Below are positions 6,547 through 13,491 of a DNA stretch of 16,999 nt, in pieces (within the stretch, counting starts at the first letter, position 1; each line of letters begins with the position of its first letter). The position numbers and the translations under genes are program-made. The notes under the pieces are model-generated. The model had not been told where the DNA came from, did no database searches, and saw only the letters and a list, made by a program, of their open reading frames with translations. The DNA is from Acidisoma sp035492295. GTDB lineage: Bacteria; Pseudomonadota; Alphaproteobacteria; Acetobacterales; Acetobacteraceae. The stretch lies in assembly GCF_035492295.1 (NCBI RefSeq), contig NZ_DATJJK010000015.1, positions 1-16,999 on the forward strand, given 5' to 3'.

Positions 6547-7611
6547 ATGGCGGGCGATCAGACCGAAGTCGAACTGGGCAAGAACACGCAGATGAGGAGT
6601 CCGAGCCGCGGAAAGGCGCCGACAGAACCCGCTGCGGAAACGCCGAATGACCGCGGCGAGTCGCTGAGCGACCGCAAACTGGAAATGGCGGCGCGCGCGG
6701 CCTGGCTCTACCATGCCAAAGGACGCCGGCAGGACCAGATCGCGGCCGAACTCAACGTGTCCCGGCAAATCGTGCAACGTCTGGTCGCACTCGCCGCATC
6801 GGAAAATCTGATCCGCTTTCAGCTGATCCACCCGATGTCCGAATGCATCGAACTCGCCGAACGGGTGCGCGAGACCTTCGATCTCGTCTATTGCGAGGTG
6901 GCTCCCGCGTCCAAGCGCGGAGACGGCGATATCGAGACCGTGGCCACCGCTGCGGCCCTCTACCTTGAAAACCTCCTGCTGCAGAAGGCGCCGACAACGG
7001 TTGCACTCGGCAATGGCCAGGCGATGAGGGAGACCGCCAATCGCATTCCGATGATGAATCGACCGCAGCATAAATGCATATCCTTGATGGGAAATCTCAC
7101 CCGTTACGGCTGGGCCAGTCATTATGACGTGGTGATGCGGCTGGCCGAGCGCATCGGTGGGCAATGCTATCCGGTGCCGATGCCGGTCGTGACCAACACG
7201 ATCGAGGAGCGGCAGTTTATTCAGAACCAGCTGGCCTATCGGTCGTTCCTGTCACTGATCGAAGAAGCGACCGTGCTGATGATGGGCATGGGCTATATCG
7301 ACTGGCAGGCACCTTTGCATCTTGATGGCCATATCACCGATCTCGAACTGGGGGAGGCGATGCAGGCCGGCGCGGTGGGCGAGCTTCTCGGCCACAGTTT
7401 TACCGCGCAGGGGAAGCTGATCGATGGCGGCTACCATGACCGCCTGACCTCCTATCTGTTGCCGTCGCCGGCCAAGCGCACGACGATGATCGTGCAGACG
7501 GGTTCCATACGGGTTGTCGGAATTCGTGCCGCGCTCCGGGGCCGCCTCGCCAATAGTCTGATCACGGATGAACAGACCGCACGCCTGCTGCTCGAGTTAC
7601 AGGACAAGTAA
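6547..7611 (+). CDS. SorC-family sugar-responsive transcriptional regulator
   Basis: The product is 354 residues. An N-terminal helix-turn-helix lies around residues 58-82 (with GRRQDQIAAELNVSRQIVQR), followed by the SorC effector-binding domain (about 95-350), which resembles sugar isomerase-type folds and binds a sugar or sugar phosphate. The ATG at 6547 directly follows the lactonase stop; an alternative ATG at 6592 would remove 15 weakly structured residues, and the N-terminal 40 residues look like a disordered extension. It is the terminal gene of the operon, which predicts control of the operon promoter near 650-860 and feedback on its own synthesis. The gene is convergent with the LacI gene, 32 nt away, with no obvious terminator between them. 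The effector cannot be named. Confidence 0.9.
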   Translation: MAGDQTEVELGKNTQMRSPSRGKAPTEPAAETPNDRGESLSDRKLEMAARAAWLYHAKGRRQDQIAAELNVSRQIVQRLVALAASENLIRFQLIHPMSECIELAERVRETFDLVYCEVAPASKRGDGDIETVATAAALYLENLLLQKAPTTVALGNGQAMRETANRIPMMNRPQHKCISLMGNLTRYGWASHYDVVMRLAERIGGQCYPVPMPVVTNTIEERQFIQNQLAYRSFLSLIEEATVLMMGMGYIDWQAPLHLDGHITDLELGEAMQAGAVGELLGHSFTAQGKLIDGGYHDRLTSYLLPSPAKRTTMIVQTGSIRVVGIRAALRGRLANSLITDEQTARLLLELQDK

Positions 7612-7643
7612 TCGAGGGTGCCTTACAAGTCCGAGGCGGCGTT

Positions 7644-8666
7644 TCACGCGGAAGCGGCGACCAGGAAGGGCTTGCAACTGTCGCCGAGTACCATCGTCGG
7701 CTGGAAAACAACATGGCGCGGCGCAATGCCCTGGCCCCGTTCGATTCGATCGACCAGGAGGCGAAGCGCCTCGTTCGTCATCTCCGCAGCCGGATGCTCG
7801 GTACGGGTCAGGCTCGGACGCAGTCCCCCAACCCCCGGAATGGTATCCGTGGATGCGATTGAAATATCGTCCGGGCACTTCAGACCGAGATCGACAAGGG
7901 CACGCATGACACCGAGCGCCATGACACCATTGGCCACATACAAGGCGGACGGCCGGTCTGCACCCTCCAGAATCTCCCGGGCGATGGAATAGGCGACATC
8001 CTCACGAAATTCACCCGAGCGGACATGGCCGGGATCGGGGGCCAGACCCCGTGCTTCCATGGCCTGAAGCATTCCTTCGAGCCGACCCCGACCGGTGGAG
8101 AGATGTTGCGGCCCGGTAATGGTGCCGATCCGCCGATGCCCGAGATCAAGAAGGTAGTTGGTCACTTGGCGTGCGGCAGAGACATTGTCGAGCCGGACTG
8201 AATCGCAGGGAGTATCGGACAGGGTGCGGCCGAACATGACGATCGGCATGCTCGTGTCGCCAAAATCTCGTTGTTCGTATCGCAGGCTGGTTCCGACCGG
8301 CACAAGCACCACGCCGTCGCAGGACAGGGCACGAATGCGGCTCAGGATTTGTTTCTCGTTCTCGGGCTTCTCATCGCTGTTGAAGACCACGAGAGCATAG
8401 CCCCAGGCGGCGACGGCCGCCTCCGCTGCCCAGACGATCCGACCGAAGAACGGGTTTGCCAGGTCGGAGACCACGAGGGCGATGAGCTGACTGCGGCCGC
8501 GCTTCAGGTTCCGGGCCGCCGACATCGGAGCATATTTGAGGTCTTCAATCGCAGCGAGGACACGGCCGCGCAGCTGCGGACTGACATAGGCGCTGCCATT
8601 CACGACGGCAGAGACCGTCGCGGTTGAAACGCCTGCCGCCTGTGCAACATCCCGGATCGTCGTCAA
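7644..8666 (-). CDS. LacI-family transcriptional repressor
   Basis: The product is 340 residues. The LacI helix-turn-helix occupies residues 3-24 (IRDVAQAAGVSTATVSAVVN), followed by the hinge region (AARNLKRGRSQLIALVV) and a periplasmic-binding-protein-like effector domain (Peripla_BP_3). The start is a TTG at 8666-8664, chosen because the conserved helix-turn-helix begins three codons later and no ATG lies before it. AGGTGAG immediately upstream supports this. The palindrome at 8677-8691 lies just ahead of the binding site, so the protein very likely represses itself as well as the divergent importer operon starting at 8856. The ligand is probably a sugar related to that importer's substrate, which is inferred from position only. 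Confidence 0.93.
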   Translation of the reverse strand: MTTIRDVAQAAGVSTATVSAVVNGSAYVSPQLRGRVLAAIEDLKYAPMSAARNLKRGRSQLIALVVSDLANPFFGRIVWAAEAAVAAWGYALVVFNSDEKPENEKQILSRIRALSCDGVVLVPVGTSLRYEQRDFGDTSMPIVMFGRTLSDTPCDSVRLDNVSAARQVTNYLLDLGHRRIGTITGPQHLSTGRGRLEGMLQAMEARGLAPDPGHVRSGEFREDVAYSIAREILEGADRPSALYVANGVMALGVMRALVDLGLKCPDDISIASTDTIPGVGGLRPSLTRTEHPAAEMTNEALRLLVDRIERGQGIAPRHVVFQPTMVLGDSCKPFLVAASA

Positions 8667-8676
8667 ATCTCACCTG

Positions 8677-8691
8677 GCTAAACGATTTAGC
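8677..8691. promoter_or_regulatory. Palindromic LacI-type operator in the divergent promoter region
   Basis: GCTAAA (8677-8682) and TTTAGC (8686-8691) are perfect inverted arms around CGA. The core fits the AAnCGnTT pattern common to LacI-family operators. It sits 11 nt upstream of the TTG start of the LacI gene, between the divergent genes. This is the strongest operator candidate in the window. Confidence 0.65.
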
Positions 8692-8710
8692 GCTTGCGCA
8701 TGCCTTAACA

Positions 8711-8800
8711 CAGGAAAGCGTTATCGCGCAGCAAAGGCAACTCGTAAAAAACACTTGCCTCAGACGCCATGATGAGCAAACTTTCAGCGAAACGCTTAGA
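8711..8800. promoter_or_regulatory. Secondary LacI-operator-like sites upstream of the second importer
   Basis: GCGAAACGCTTAG at 8787-8799 matches AAnCGnTT exactly (AAACGCTT). GGAAAGCGTTATCGC near 8713-8727 contains AAGCGTTA, one mismatch from the pattern. With the site at 8677-8691 they give three operator-like sites over about 120 bp, an arrangement that could support looping. The region also holds an AGGCAA/TTGCCT inverted pair (8735-8740/8755-8760). The promoter itself could not be placed with confidence. Confidence 0.35.
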
Positions 8801-8855
8801 TGTCGTTCGCCAAAAGAACGGCCAACAAGCTCAATAAAGAGCAAGGGAGAAAAAC

Positions 8856-9800
8856 ATGCTGAAATGGAGGGCTGGGCTCCTCGGGGCCAGCATCGCGCTG
8901 GTGGCGACCGTCGCGCAAGCCGCCGACAAGCCGCTCCTCGGCATTGTCTCGATTTCCGCGACAGAGGCCAACAACGCGCGTTACATCAAGGGCGCCGAGG
9001 CCGCGGGCGCGAAGGACGGCTGGACCGTTTCGGTGGTCGATGCCGCCGGCAGTGCCGATCAGGCGAACTCGGCAATCCAGAATTTTGTCCAGCGCGGCGC
9101 GTCCGCCATCATCGACATGGTCTTTCCCTATTCGTCGATCGGCGCCGGCCTTTTCGCGGCACGAAGCGCTCATATTCCCGTCGTTACCTGGGGCGGGGGC
9201 ATCGGCAGTTCGGTGGCGGCGACCAACGGATCGGGCGCCCCGATTGCCCAGCCTGTCATCGAGAAGATGATCGCCGATATGGGAGGCAAGGGCGATCTCC
9301 TGGCCCTGACGTACCGCACTGGCGAAGTTTGCCGCAAGCGGGAGGTGCTGCTCGATCAGATGCTTGCGAAGTATCCGGGCATTCATGTCACCAAGGATGA
9401 GGTGCGCATTCCAGGCTATTTCGAGGATGGCGCCCAATATGCCAATGCCTGGCTCGCGGCCCACCCGCCCGGCAGCAGCCCGCTCGCAATCTGGGGCTGT
9501 TGGGATGATCCGGCAATCGGCGCGATCAGCGCGCTGCGCCAGCAGGATCGGAAGGACGTCAAGGTCTACGGCGTCAACGGCAATGCTCAGGCACTCCAGA
9601 ACATCAAGGAAGGATACATGACGGCCACGGCCTGGGAAGACAGCTATGCCGAGGGCTACGATATGGTGACGCTTCTCGGCAAGATCCGGGCAGCCGGCAC
9701 AAGCTGGCAGCCGAAGGCGGTCGAGGTTGCTCCCGTGCTCGTCACTCAAAGCACGGTCGGCGCCTTCCTCACAGCCCATCCCGACGCTCTGGGCAAATAA
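8856..9800 (+). CDS. Periplasmic sugar-binding protein of the second ABC importer
   Basis: The product is 314 residues with a clear signal peptide (about residues 1-22, ending Ala-Gln-Ala). The mature protein begins with a beta-strand of the LGIVSISATEANNARYIKG type, followed by the gene-family pattern of alternating strands and helices of periplasmic binding protein family 4. Cys159 and Cys215 could form a disulfide. AGGGAGA before the ATG at 8856 is a good ribosome binding site. It is the first gene of the LacI-flanked operon with an ATPase, a permease and a lactonase. It is only loosely similar to the binding protein at 868-1956, so the two systems probably take up different ligands. The ligand is unknown. 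Confidence 0.9.
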   Translation: MLKWRAGLLGASIALVATVAQAADKPLLGIVSISATEANNARYIKGAEAAGAKDGWTVSVVDAAGSADQANSAIQNFVQRGASAIIDMVFPYSSIGAGLFAARSAHIPVVTWGGGIGSSVAATNGSGAPIAQPVIEKMIADMGGKGDLLALTYRTGEVCRKREVLLDQMLAKYPGIHVTKDEVRIPGYFEDGAQYANAWLAAHPPGSSPLAIWGCWDDPAIGAISALRQQDRKDVKVYGVNGNAQALQNIKEGYMTATAWEDSYAEGYDMVTLLGKIRAAGTSWQPKAVEVAPVLVTQSTVGAFLTAHPDALGK

Positions 9801-9837
9801 CGGGCGCCACTTGATGATGCTTGCCAAGGAGATCTCG

Positions 9838-11370
9838 GTGACGCGCGGCCCCTTCCTGACAGTCACCGAGATCGCCAAGTCATACGGTGGAGTGCCTGCG
9901 GTTCAGGGCGTCTCCCTCTCGATCATGCCGGGCGAGGTGCACGGTCTGATCGGCGCCAATGGTGCCGGCAAATCCACCCTGATCCGTCTTCTGGCCGGAC
10001 TGATCCAACCGGACAGCGGCCGCATCACCATCGACGGCCATGATGTGGCGATCAAAACGCCCCATCGGGCAAGCGACCTTGGGATGAGCTTCATCCACCA
10101 GGAACTCGCCTTCGTCTCGGCGATGACGGTGATGCAAAACATCATGCTCGGGCTTCCCAAGCGGAGCCGCTTTGGCATCACCGATTGGCGCGCAACGGCG
10201 CGGGATATCGCGCCGATCGCCGCCAGGGTCGGCCTGACAGCGCCCCTGACCGCGAAGGTCAAAGGCCTGTCGACGGCTGAGAACTGGCTCATCAATATTT
10301 GCCGTGCGCTGATGCGCAAGGCCCGTCTCATCGTCATGGATGAACCGACCGCCTCGCTCTCCGCAAGCGAGAGCGAAAAGCTCTTCGCGATCATCCAGGA
10401 CCTCTCCCGGTCCGGCGTTGCGATCCTCTACGTCTCCCATCGGCTCGATGAAGTCCTGCGCCTCTGCCAGCGTGTTTCGGCTCTCCGCGACGGGCGTCTG
10501 GTGGCACAGATCGAAGGTGCGGCGCTGACGCGCGAAGCCCTGGTCGAGGCGATCGTCGGCGGCCAGATCGAAAAGGCTGGCAAGGTGGTCTCGTCGCCGG
10601 ATCGCAGCAAGGCGGTGCTGTCCGTGCGCGGAATCGCGCGGTTACCGCGGGTCAAAGGCGTCAGCTTCGATCTTTATCAGGGTGAAGTGCTGGGGATCGG
10701 CGGTTTGGTAGGCGCCGGACGCAGCGAACTCGCGCGGCTGATCTTTGGAGCCGATAAGATCGACTCCGGCAGAATGACGCTGGAGGGCAAGCCCTTTGCG
10801 CCAAGAAACCCAACCGCCGCGGTCAAGGCCGGGCTCGGTCTCGTGCCCGAAGAACGCCGGGCCGACGGCTTGTTGCTCACGAAGAGCGTCGCCTTCAATC
10901 TGCAGATATCCAATCTTTCCGCTATCCGTCGCAGTGCCGCCTTACCATTGATCGATTACCGGAAACGGGACCGCCTCTGCCAGACCGTGGTGCGGGACCT
11001 CGCCATCAAGACTGCGAACATCGAGACGCCCGTCGGTCGTCTCAGCGGCGGCAATCAGCAGAAGGTCTTGATCGGGCGATGGCTGCTGCGAGCGCCGAAG
11101 GTTCTGATCCTGGATGAGCCGACACGCGGCGTTGATATCGGCGCACGCGGCGAGATTCACAGACTGGTCCGCGCCCTGGCCGCAAGAGGCATGGCAGTCA
11201 TCGTCATTTCCTCCGAGCCAGATGAGCTTCCAGATCTGTGTGACCGGGTTCTGGTCATGGCGGAAGGTGCCATCGTCCGCGAGTTGAAGGGCGACAGAAT
11301 TTCCCGTGGAGCGATCATCGAAGCAAGCTACGCAGAAAACGCTCGGCCGAAGGAATGCTCCCTTGTCTGA
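9838..11370 (+). CDS. Second sugar ABC transporter ATP-binding protein with two nucleotide-binding domains
   Basis: A tandem RbsA-type ATPase of 510 residues. Domain 1 has Walker A GANGAGKST (39-47), Q-loop Gln88, a divergent signature LSTAENW (144-150), Walker B LIVMDE (164-169) and switch His201. Domain 2 has GLVGAGRSE (289-297) in place of a P-loop, signature LSGGNQQ (402-408), Walker B VLILDEP (422-428) and a Ser-Ser-Glu in place of the switch His. The start is read as GTG 9838 because AAGGAGAT at 9826-9833 is the only good ribosome binding site. The tandem ATGs at 9814/9817 and the frame extension to 9727 lack one. It follows the binding protein by 37 nt and overlaps the permease by 8 nt. 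Confidence 0.93.
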   Translation: MTRGPFLTVTEIAKSYGGVPAVQGVSLSIMPGEVHGLIGANGAGKSTLIRLLAGLIQPDSGRITIDGHDVAIKTPHRASDLGMSFIHQELAFVSAMTVMQNIMLGLPKRSRFGITDWRATARDIAPIAARVGLTAPLTAKVKGLSTAENWLINICRALMRKARLIVMDEPTASLSASESEKLFAIIQDLSRSGVAILYVSHRLDEVLRLCQRVSALRDGRLVAQIEGAALTREALVEAIVGGQIEKAGKVVSSPDRSKAVLSVRGIARLPRVKGVSFDLYQGEVLGIGGLVGAGRSELARLIFGADKIDSGRMTLEGKPFAPRNPTAAVKAGLGLVPEERRADGLLLTKSVAFNLQISNLSAIRRSAALPLIDYRKRDRLCQTVVRDLAIKTANIETPVGRLSGGNQQKVLIGRWLLRAPKVLILDEPTRGVDIGARGEIHRLVRALAARGMAVIVISSEPDELPDLCDRVLVMAEGAIVRELKGDRISRGAIIEASYAENARPKECSLV

Positions 11371-12358
11371 AACCATAGCTCCCAACCGCCGGCTCTCGCC
11401 ACGGACCAAGGCGTGCCTGGGCTTCTTCGCCCATTATGGCACGATCATCGCACTGCTCGGCATGATGGTGGCCTTCTCCATCGCCTCACCCCGGGCCTTC
11501 CCGACCAGGATCAACTTCGTCAATGTCCTGAACCAGGCGTCTCTCGCCATGATCATCGCGGCAGGGCTCACGGTCGCCGTCGCGGTCGGTGAGCTTGACC
11601 TTTCAATCGGCTTCGCCGCGAGCCTGCACGGCATTCTCGTCACCGGCCTGATCGTCAGCAATCAACTGCCAATCCTTGTCGCGATCCTCATTGTCATCGC
11701 CATCGGTGCTTTCATCGGCCTGATCAACGGCCTGATCGTCACAAAGGCACGGGTCAATTCCGTGATCGCGACCCTGGGTATCGGCACCATCCTGACGGGC
11801 CTTGCCTTCGCCTACTCGGCGGGCGTGCCCATCGTCGCGGGCGTGCCGGATGCCTTTCTCTCCATTTCACTCGGCCGCTGGCTCTGGGGCATCCCCAACA
11901 ATATCATCTTCATGGTGATCGTCGTCGGCGGACTCTGGGTCCTTGTCGAGCGCACCTCCCTCGGGCAGGAGATTCAGGCGGTTGGCGGCAATCCGTCGGC
12001 CGCCCGGCTTGCCGGCATCAATGTCGATCGCATCAAGCTCCTCGGCTTCGTCATCTCGGGCGTCTGCGCAGCTTTGACCGGCATTCTTCTCGCCTCCCGG
12101 TTGGGCAGCGGCACGGCCAGCGCCGGCGACAGTTACCTGTTGACGGCCTTTGCGGCCGTGTTCCTCGGCTCCGCCACGCTGCGGGATGGCGAATTTCACA
12201 TTCTCGGAACCGTAATTGGCGCCTTGATCATCGCCTTCGGCTTCAATGGCTTGAGCATTTTCGGGGCGCCGACCTTCTCGCAATATGTGCTCCAAGGTGC
12301 CATTCTCATTGTCGCCGTCGCCCTTTCCAGTCTCGGGCGCGCCATCGCCGTCAGCTAG
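11363..12358 (+). CDS. Second importer's sugar ABC permease (single)
   Basis: A ribose-type inner-membrane permease of about 331 residues (BPD_transp_2). The start is read as TTG 11363, with AAGGA at 11350-11354 (spacing 8) and an 8-nt overlap with the ATPase stop. A GTG at 11306 gives a 350-residue product but has no binding site. Family marks are Val-Gly-Glu-Leu-Asp-Leu-Ser-Ile-Gly, Asn-Ser-Val-Ile-Ala-Thr-Leu-Gly and the late Phe-Leu-Gly-Ser-Ala-Thr-Leu-Arg-Asp-Gly stretch before the final segments. Only one permease gene is present, so the channel is presumably a homodimer, unlike the two-permease first system. The stop lies 12 nt before the lactonase start. Confidence 0.9.
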   Translation: MSETIAPNRRLSPRTKACLGFFAHYGTIIALLGMMVAFSIASPRAFPTRINFVNVLNQASLAMIIAAGLTVAVAVGELDLSIGFAASLHGILVTGLIVSNQLPILVAILIVIAIGAFIGLINGLIVTKARVNSVIATLGIGTILTGLAFAYSAGVPIVAGVPDAFLSISLGRWLWGIPNNIIFMVIVVGGLWVLVERTSLGQEIQAVGGNPSAARLAGINVDRIKLLGFVISGVCAALTGILLASRLGSGTASAGDSYLLTAFAAVFLGSATLRDGEFHILGTVIGALIIAFGFNGLSIFGAPTFSQYVLQGAILIVAVALSSLGRAIAVS

Positions 12359-12370
12359 AGGAACAACGCC

Positions 12371-13198
12371 ATGTCCAGTCTCCAATGGGACGTGTTCGTC
12401 ATCGAATACGCCCGCTCCAAAGACCAGCCTCTGGGCGGCCTTGTGATGGGTGAGGTCGGCGTCGCCGATCTGCCGTTTTCCTTCGTTCTGGCGCGGCAGG
12501 GCGAAAAGGTCGTGTTGGTCGACACGGGCTTCATGCGCGAGGGCAGCGGGGAGGAGATGAGCGTCAAATTCGGCATCCCGACCTGGATCTCACCGCTGCG
12601 CATGCTGAGCGACATGGGCGTTCGTCCGGAAGACGTGACCGACATCGTCTTAAGCCACGCGCATTTCGACCATATGGGCTCGATCGGGAAATTTCCGAAG
12701 GCCCGCATTCATGTCCAGAAGCGTGAAATCCTGAGCTGGATCGAGGCGATGGCCCTGCCGCCGCAGTTCGGCTATCTCACCCAGATCATCAATCCCGACG
12801 ATCTCCGCAACGCGTTCGATGCCTCGGTCGAACACCGTCTCAATCTCGTCGATGGCGACGTGGACGACCTGCTGCCCGGTCTCCACGTTCGCCTCGGCAT
12901 GGGTCATACCATGGGACAGCAGTTCGTCATCATCGAGACGGCGCGGGGGCGCATCGTTATCTCTGGCGATTGCGTCTACACGAAGTCGAACATCTGCGGA
13001 CACAATCACAGCGGCGTCTATGCACCGCTCGTCAACGCGATCGGCAGTGCCTGGGACCAGTTGCGGACCATTGACCGCATCAACAAGGAAATCGGCGGCG
13101 ATCTCGACCGTTTGGTCATTCTGCATGACATGGAGCGCTGGCATCGCCTCCCGGTCGAACGAGAGATTGAGGGCTTCCGGATCGCACGCGCATCATAA
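12371..13198 (+). CDS. Metallo-beta-lactamase-fold hydrolase, N-acyl homoserine lactonase-like
   Basis: The product is 275 residues, cytoplasmic by lack of a signal peptide. The complete di-metal site is visible: HAHFDH (His96, His98, Asp100, His101), His179 in GMGHT, Asp200 in SGDCVYT and His252 in ILHDMERW. This seven-ligand pattern is that of the AiiA/AttM lactonase group within the metallo-beta-lactamase superfamily. GAGGAA precedes the ATG at 12371, 12 nt after the permease stop, so it is the last gene of the LacI-controlled operon. The context favours a sugar-lactone or other small-ester substrate; a quorum-quenching acyl-homoserine lactonase is the alternative. The fold call is secure, the substrate is not. 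Confidence 0.85.
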   Translation: MSSLQWDVFVIEYARSKDQPLGGLVMGEVGVADLPFSFVLARQGEKVVLVDTGFMREGSGEEMSVKFGIPTWISPLRMLSDMGVRPEDVTDIVLSHAHFDHMGSIGKFPKARIHVQKREILSWIEAMALPPQFGYLTQIINPDDLRNAFDASVEHRLNLVDGDVDDLLPGLHVRLGMGHTMGQQFVIIETARGRIVISGDCVYTKSNICGHNHSGVYAPLVNAIGSAWDQLRTIDRINKEIGGDLDRLVILHDMERWHRLPVEREIEGFRIARAS

Positions 13199-13455
13199 GC
13201 GGCGTCCGCTCGGACCGCAGGGGCCAGGACCTATCGAGACCGGGGCAGGCCGCATTGCGGTCTGCGGGCCCCGGGCAGGCCGCTTCCGCCACATCGGCAG
13301 GGACGGTTGGGCAAACATCGCAGAATATAGGTTATGTTAAGTAAAGCGCGTGGGTCGGCACGTCGATCCCTTCCTACGCGCTGCGCGGTCGGCGCATCGC
13401 CCGCCGGTCCCGCCGTACTGGCCGACCCAGAGGTAGCAACGAGGAGGCTGGCACG
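13199..13455. other. Non-coding hairpin-rich stretch ending in an orphan ribosome binding site
   Basis: No gene is convincing here. Besides the repeat at 13243-13283, there is an AT-rich patch (13320-13345). An imperfect 10-bp hairpin follows (13345-13354/13373-13382, one G-U). A 9-bp perfect long-range stem (13351-13359/13421-13429) shares bases with that hairpin, so only one can form. GAGGAGG at 13441-13447 is followed by ATG 13456, which opens a frame (MNWVRLHDQYG) that runs into the antisense of the helicase gene. This looks like the 5' leader of a gene whose body is gone, or chance. Short ORFs on either strand here have no recognisable content. Confidence 0.4.
13243..13283. repeat. Direct repeat with an intervening complement: mutually exclusive hairpins
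   Basis: GGGCAGGCCGC occurs at 13243-13253 and again at 13273-13283. GCGGTCTGC at 13257-13265 can pair with either copy (9 bp, one G-U pair): with the first through an ATT loop, with the second through a 9-nt loop. It begins 45 nt after the lactonase stop. It may be a transcript 3'-end structure for the importer operon. No T-run follows, so terminator function is uncertain. Confidence 0.45.
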
Positions 13456-13491
13456 ATGAACTGGGTGCGCCTGCACGACCAGTATGGATGC
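13456..13491 (+). pseudogene. Possible 5' fragment of a lost gene
   Basis: The ATG at 13456 has an excellent Shine-Dalgarno (spacing 8). The first dozen residues (MNWVRLHDQYGC) read like a protein start, but from 13492 the frame is only antisense to the helicase coding sequence. I cannot assign a family. The 5' end of a truncated gene is the best reading; coincidence is possible. Confidence 0.22.

Noticed and set aside
5353..7164. Minus-strand open frame of 603 codons opposite the lactonase and SorC genes
   Set aside because: Both plus-strand genes have clear family motifs and good junctions. The antisense translation shows no recognisable domain and is His/Arg-rich as expected of a shadow.
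7612..7643. Terminator between the convergent SorC and LacI genes
   Set aside because: The 32-nt gap has no strong stem or T-run, so no terminator can be claimed.
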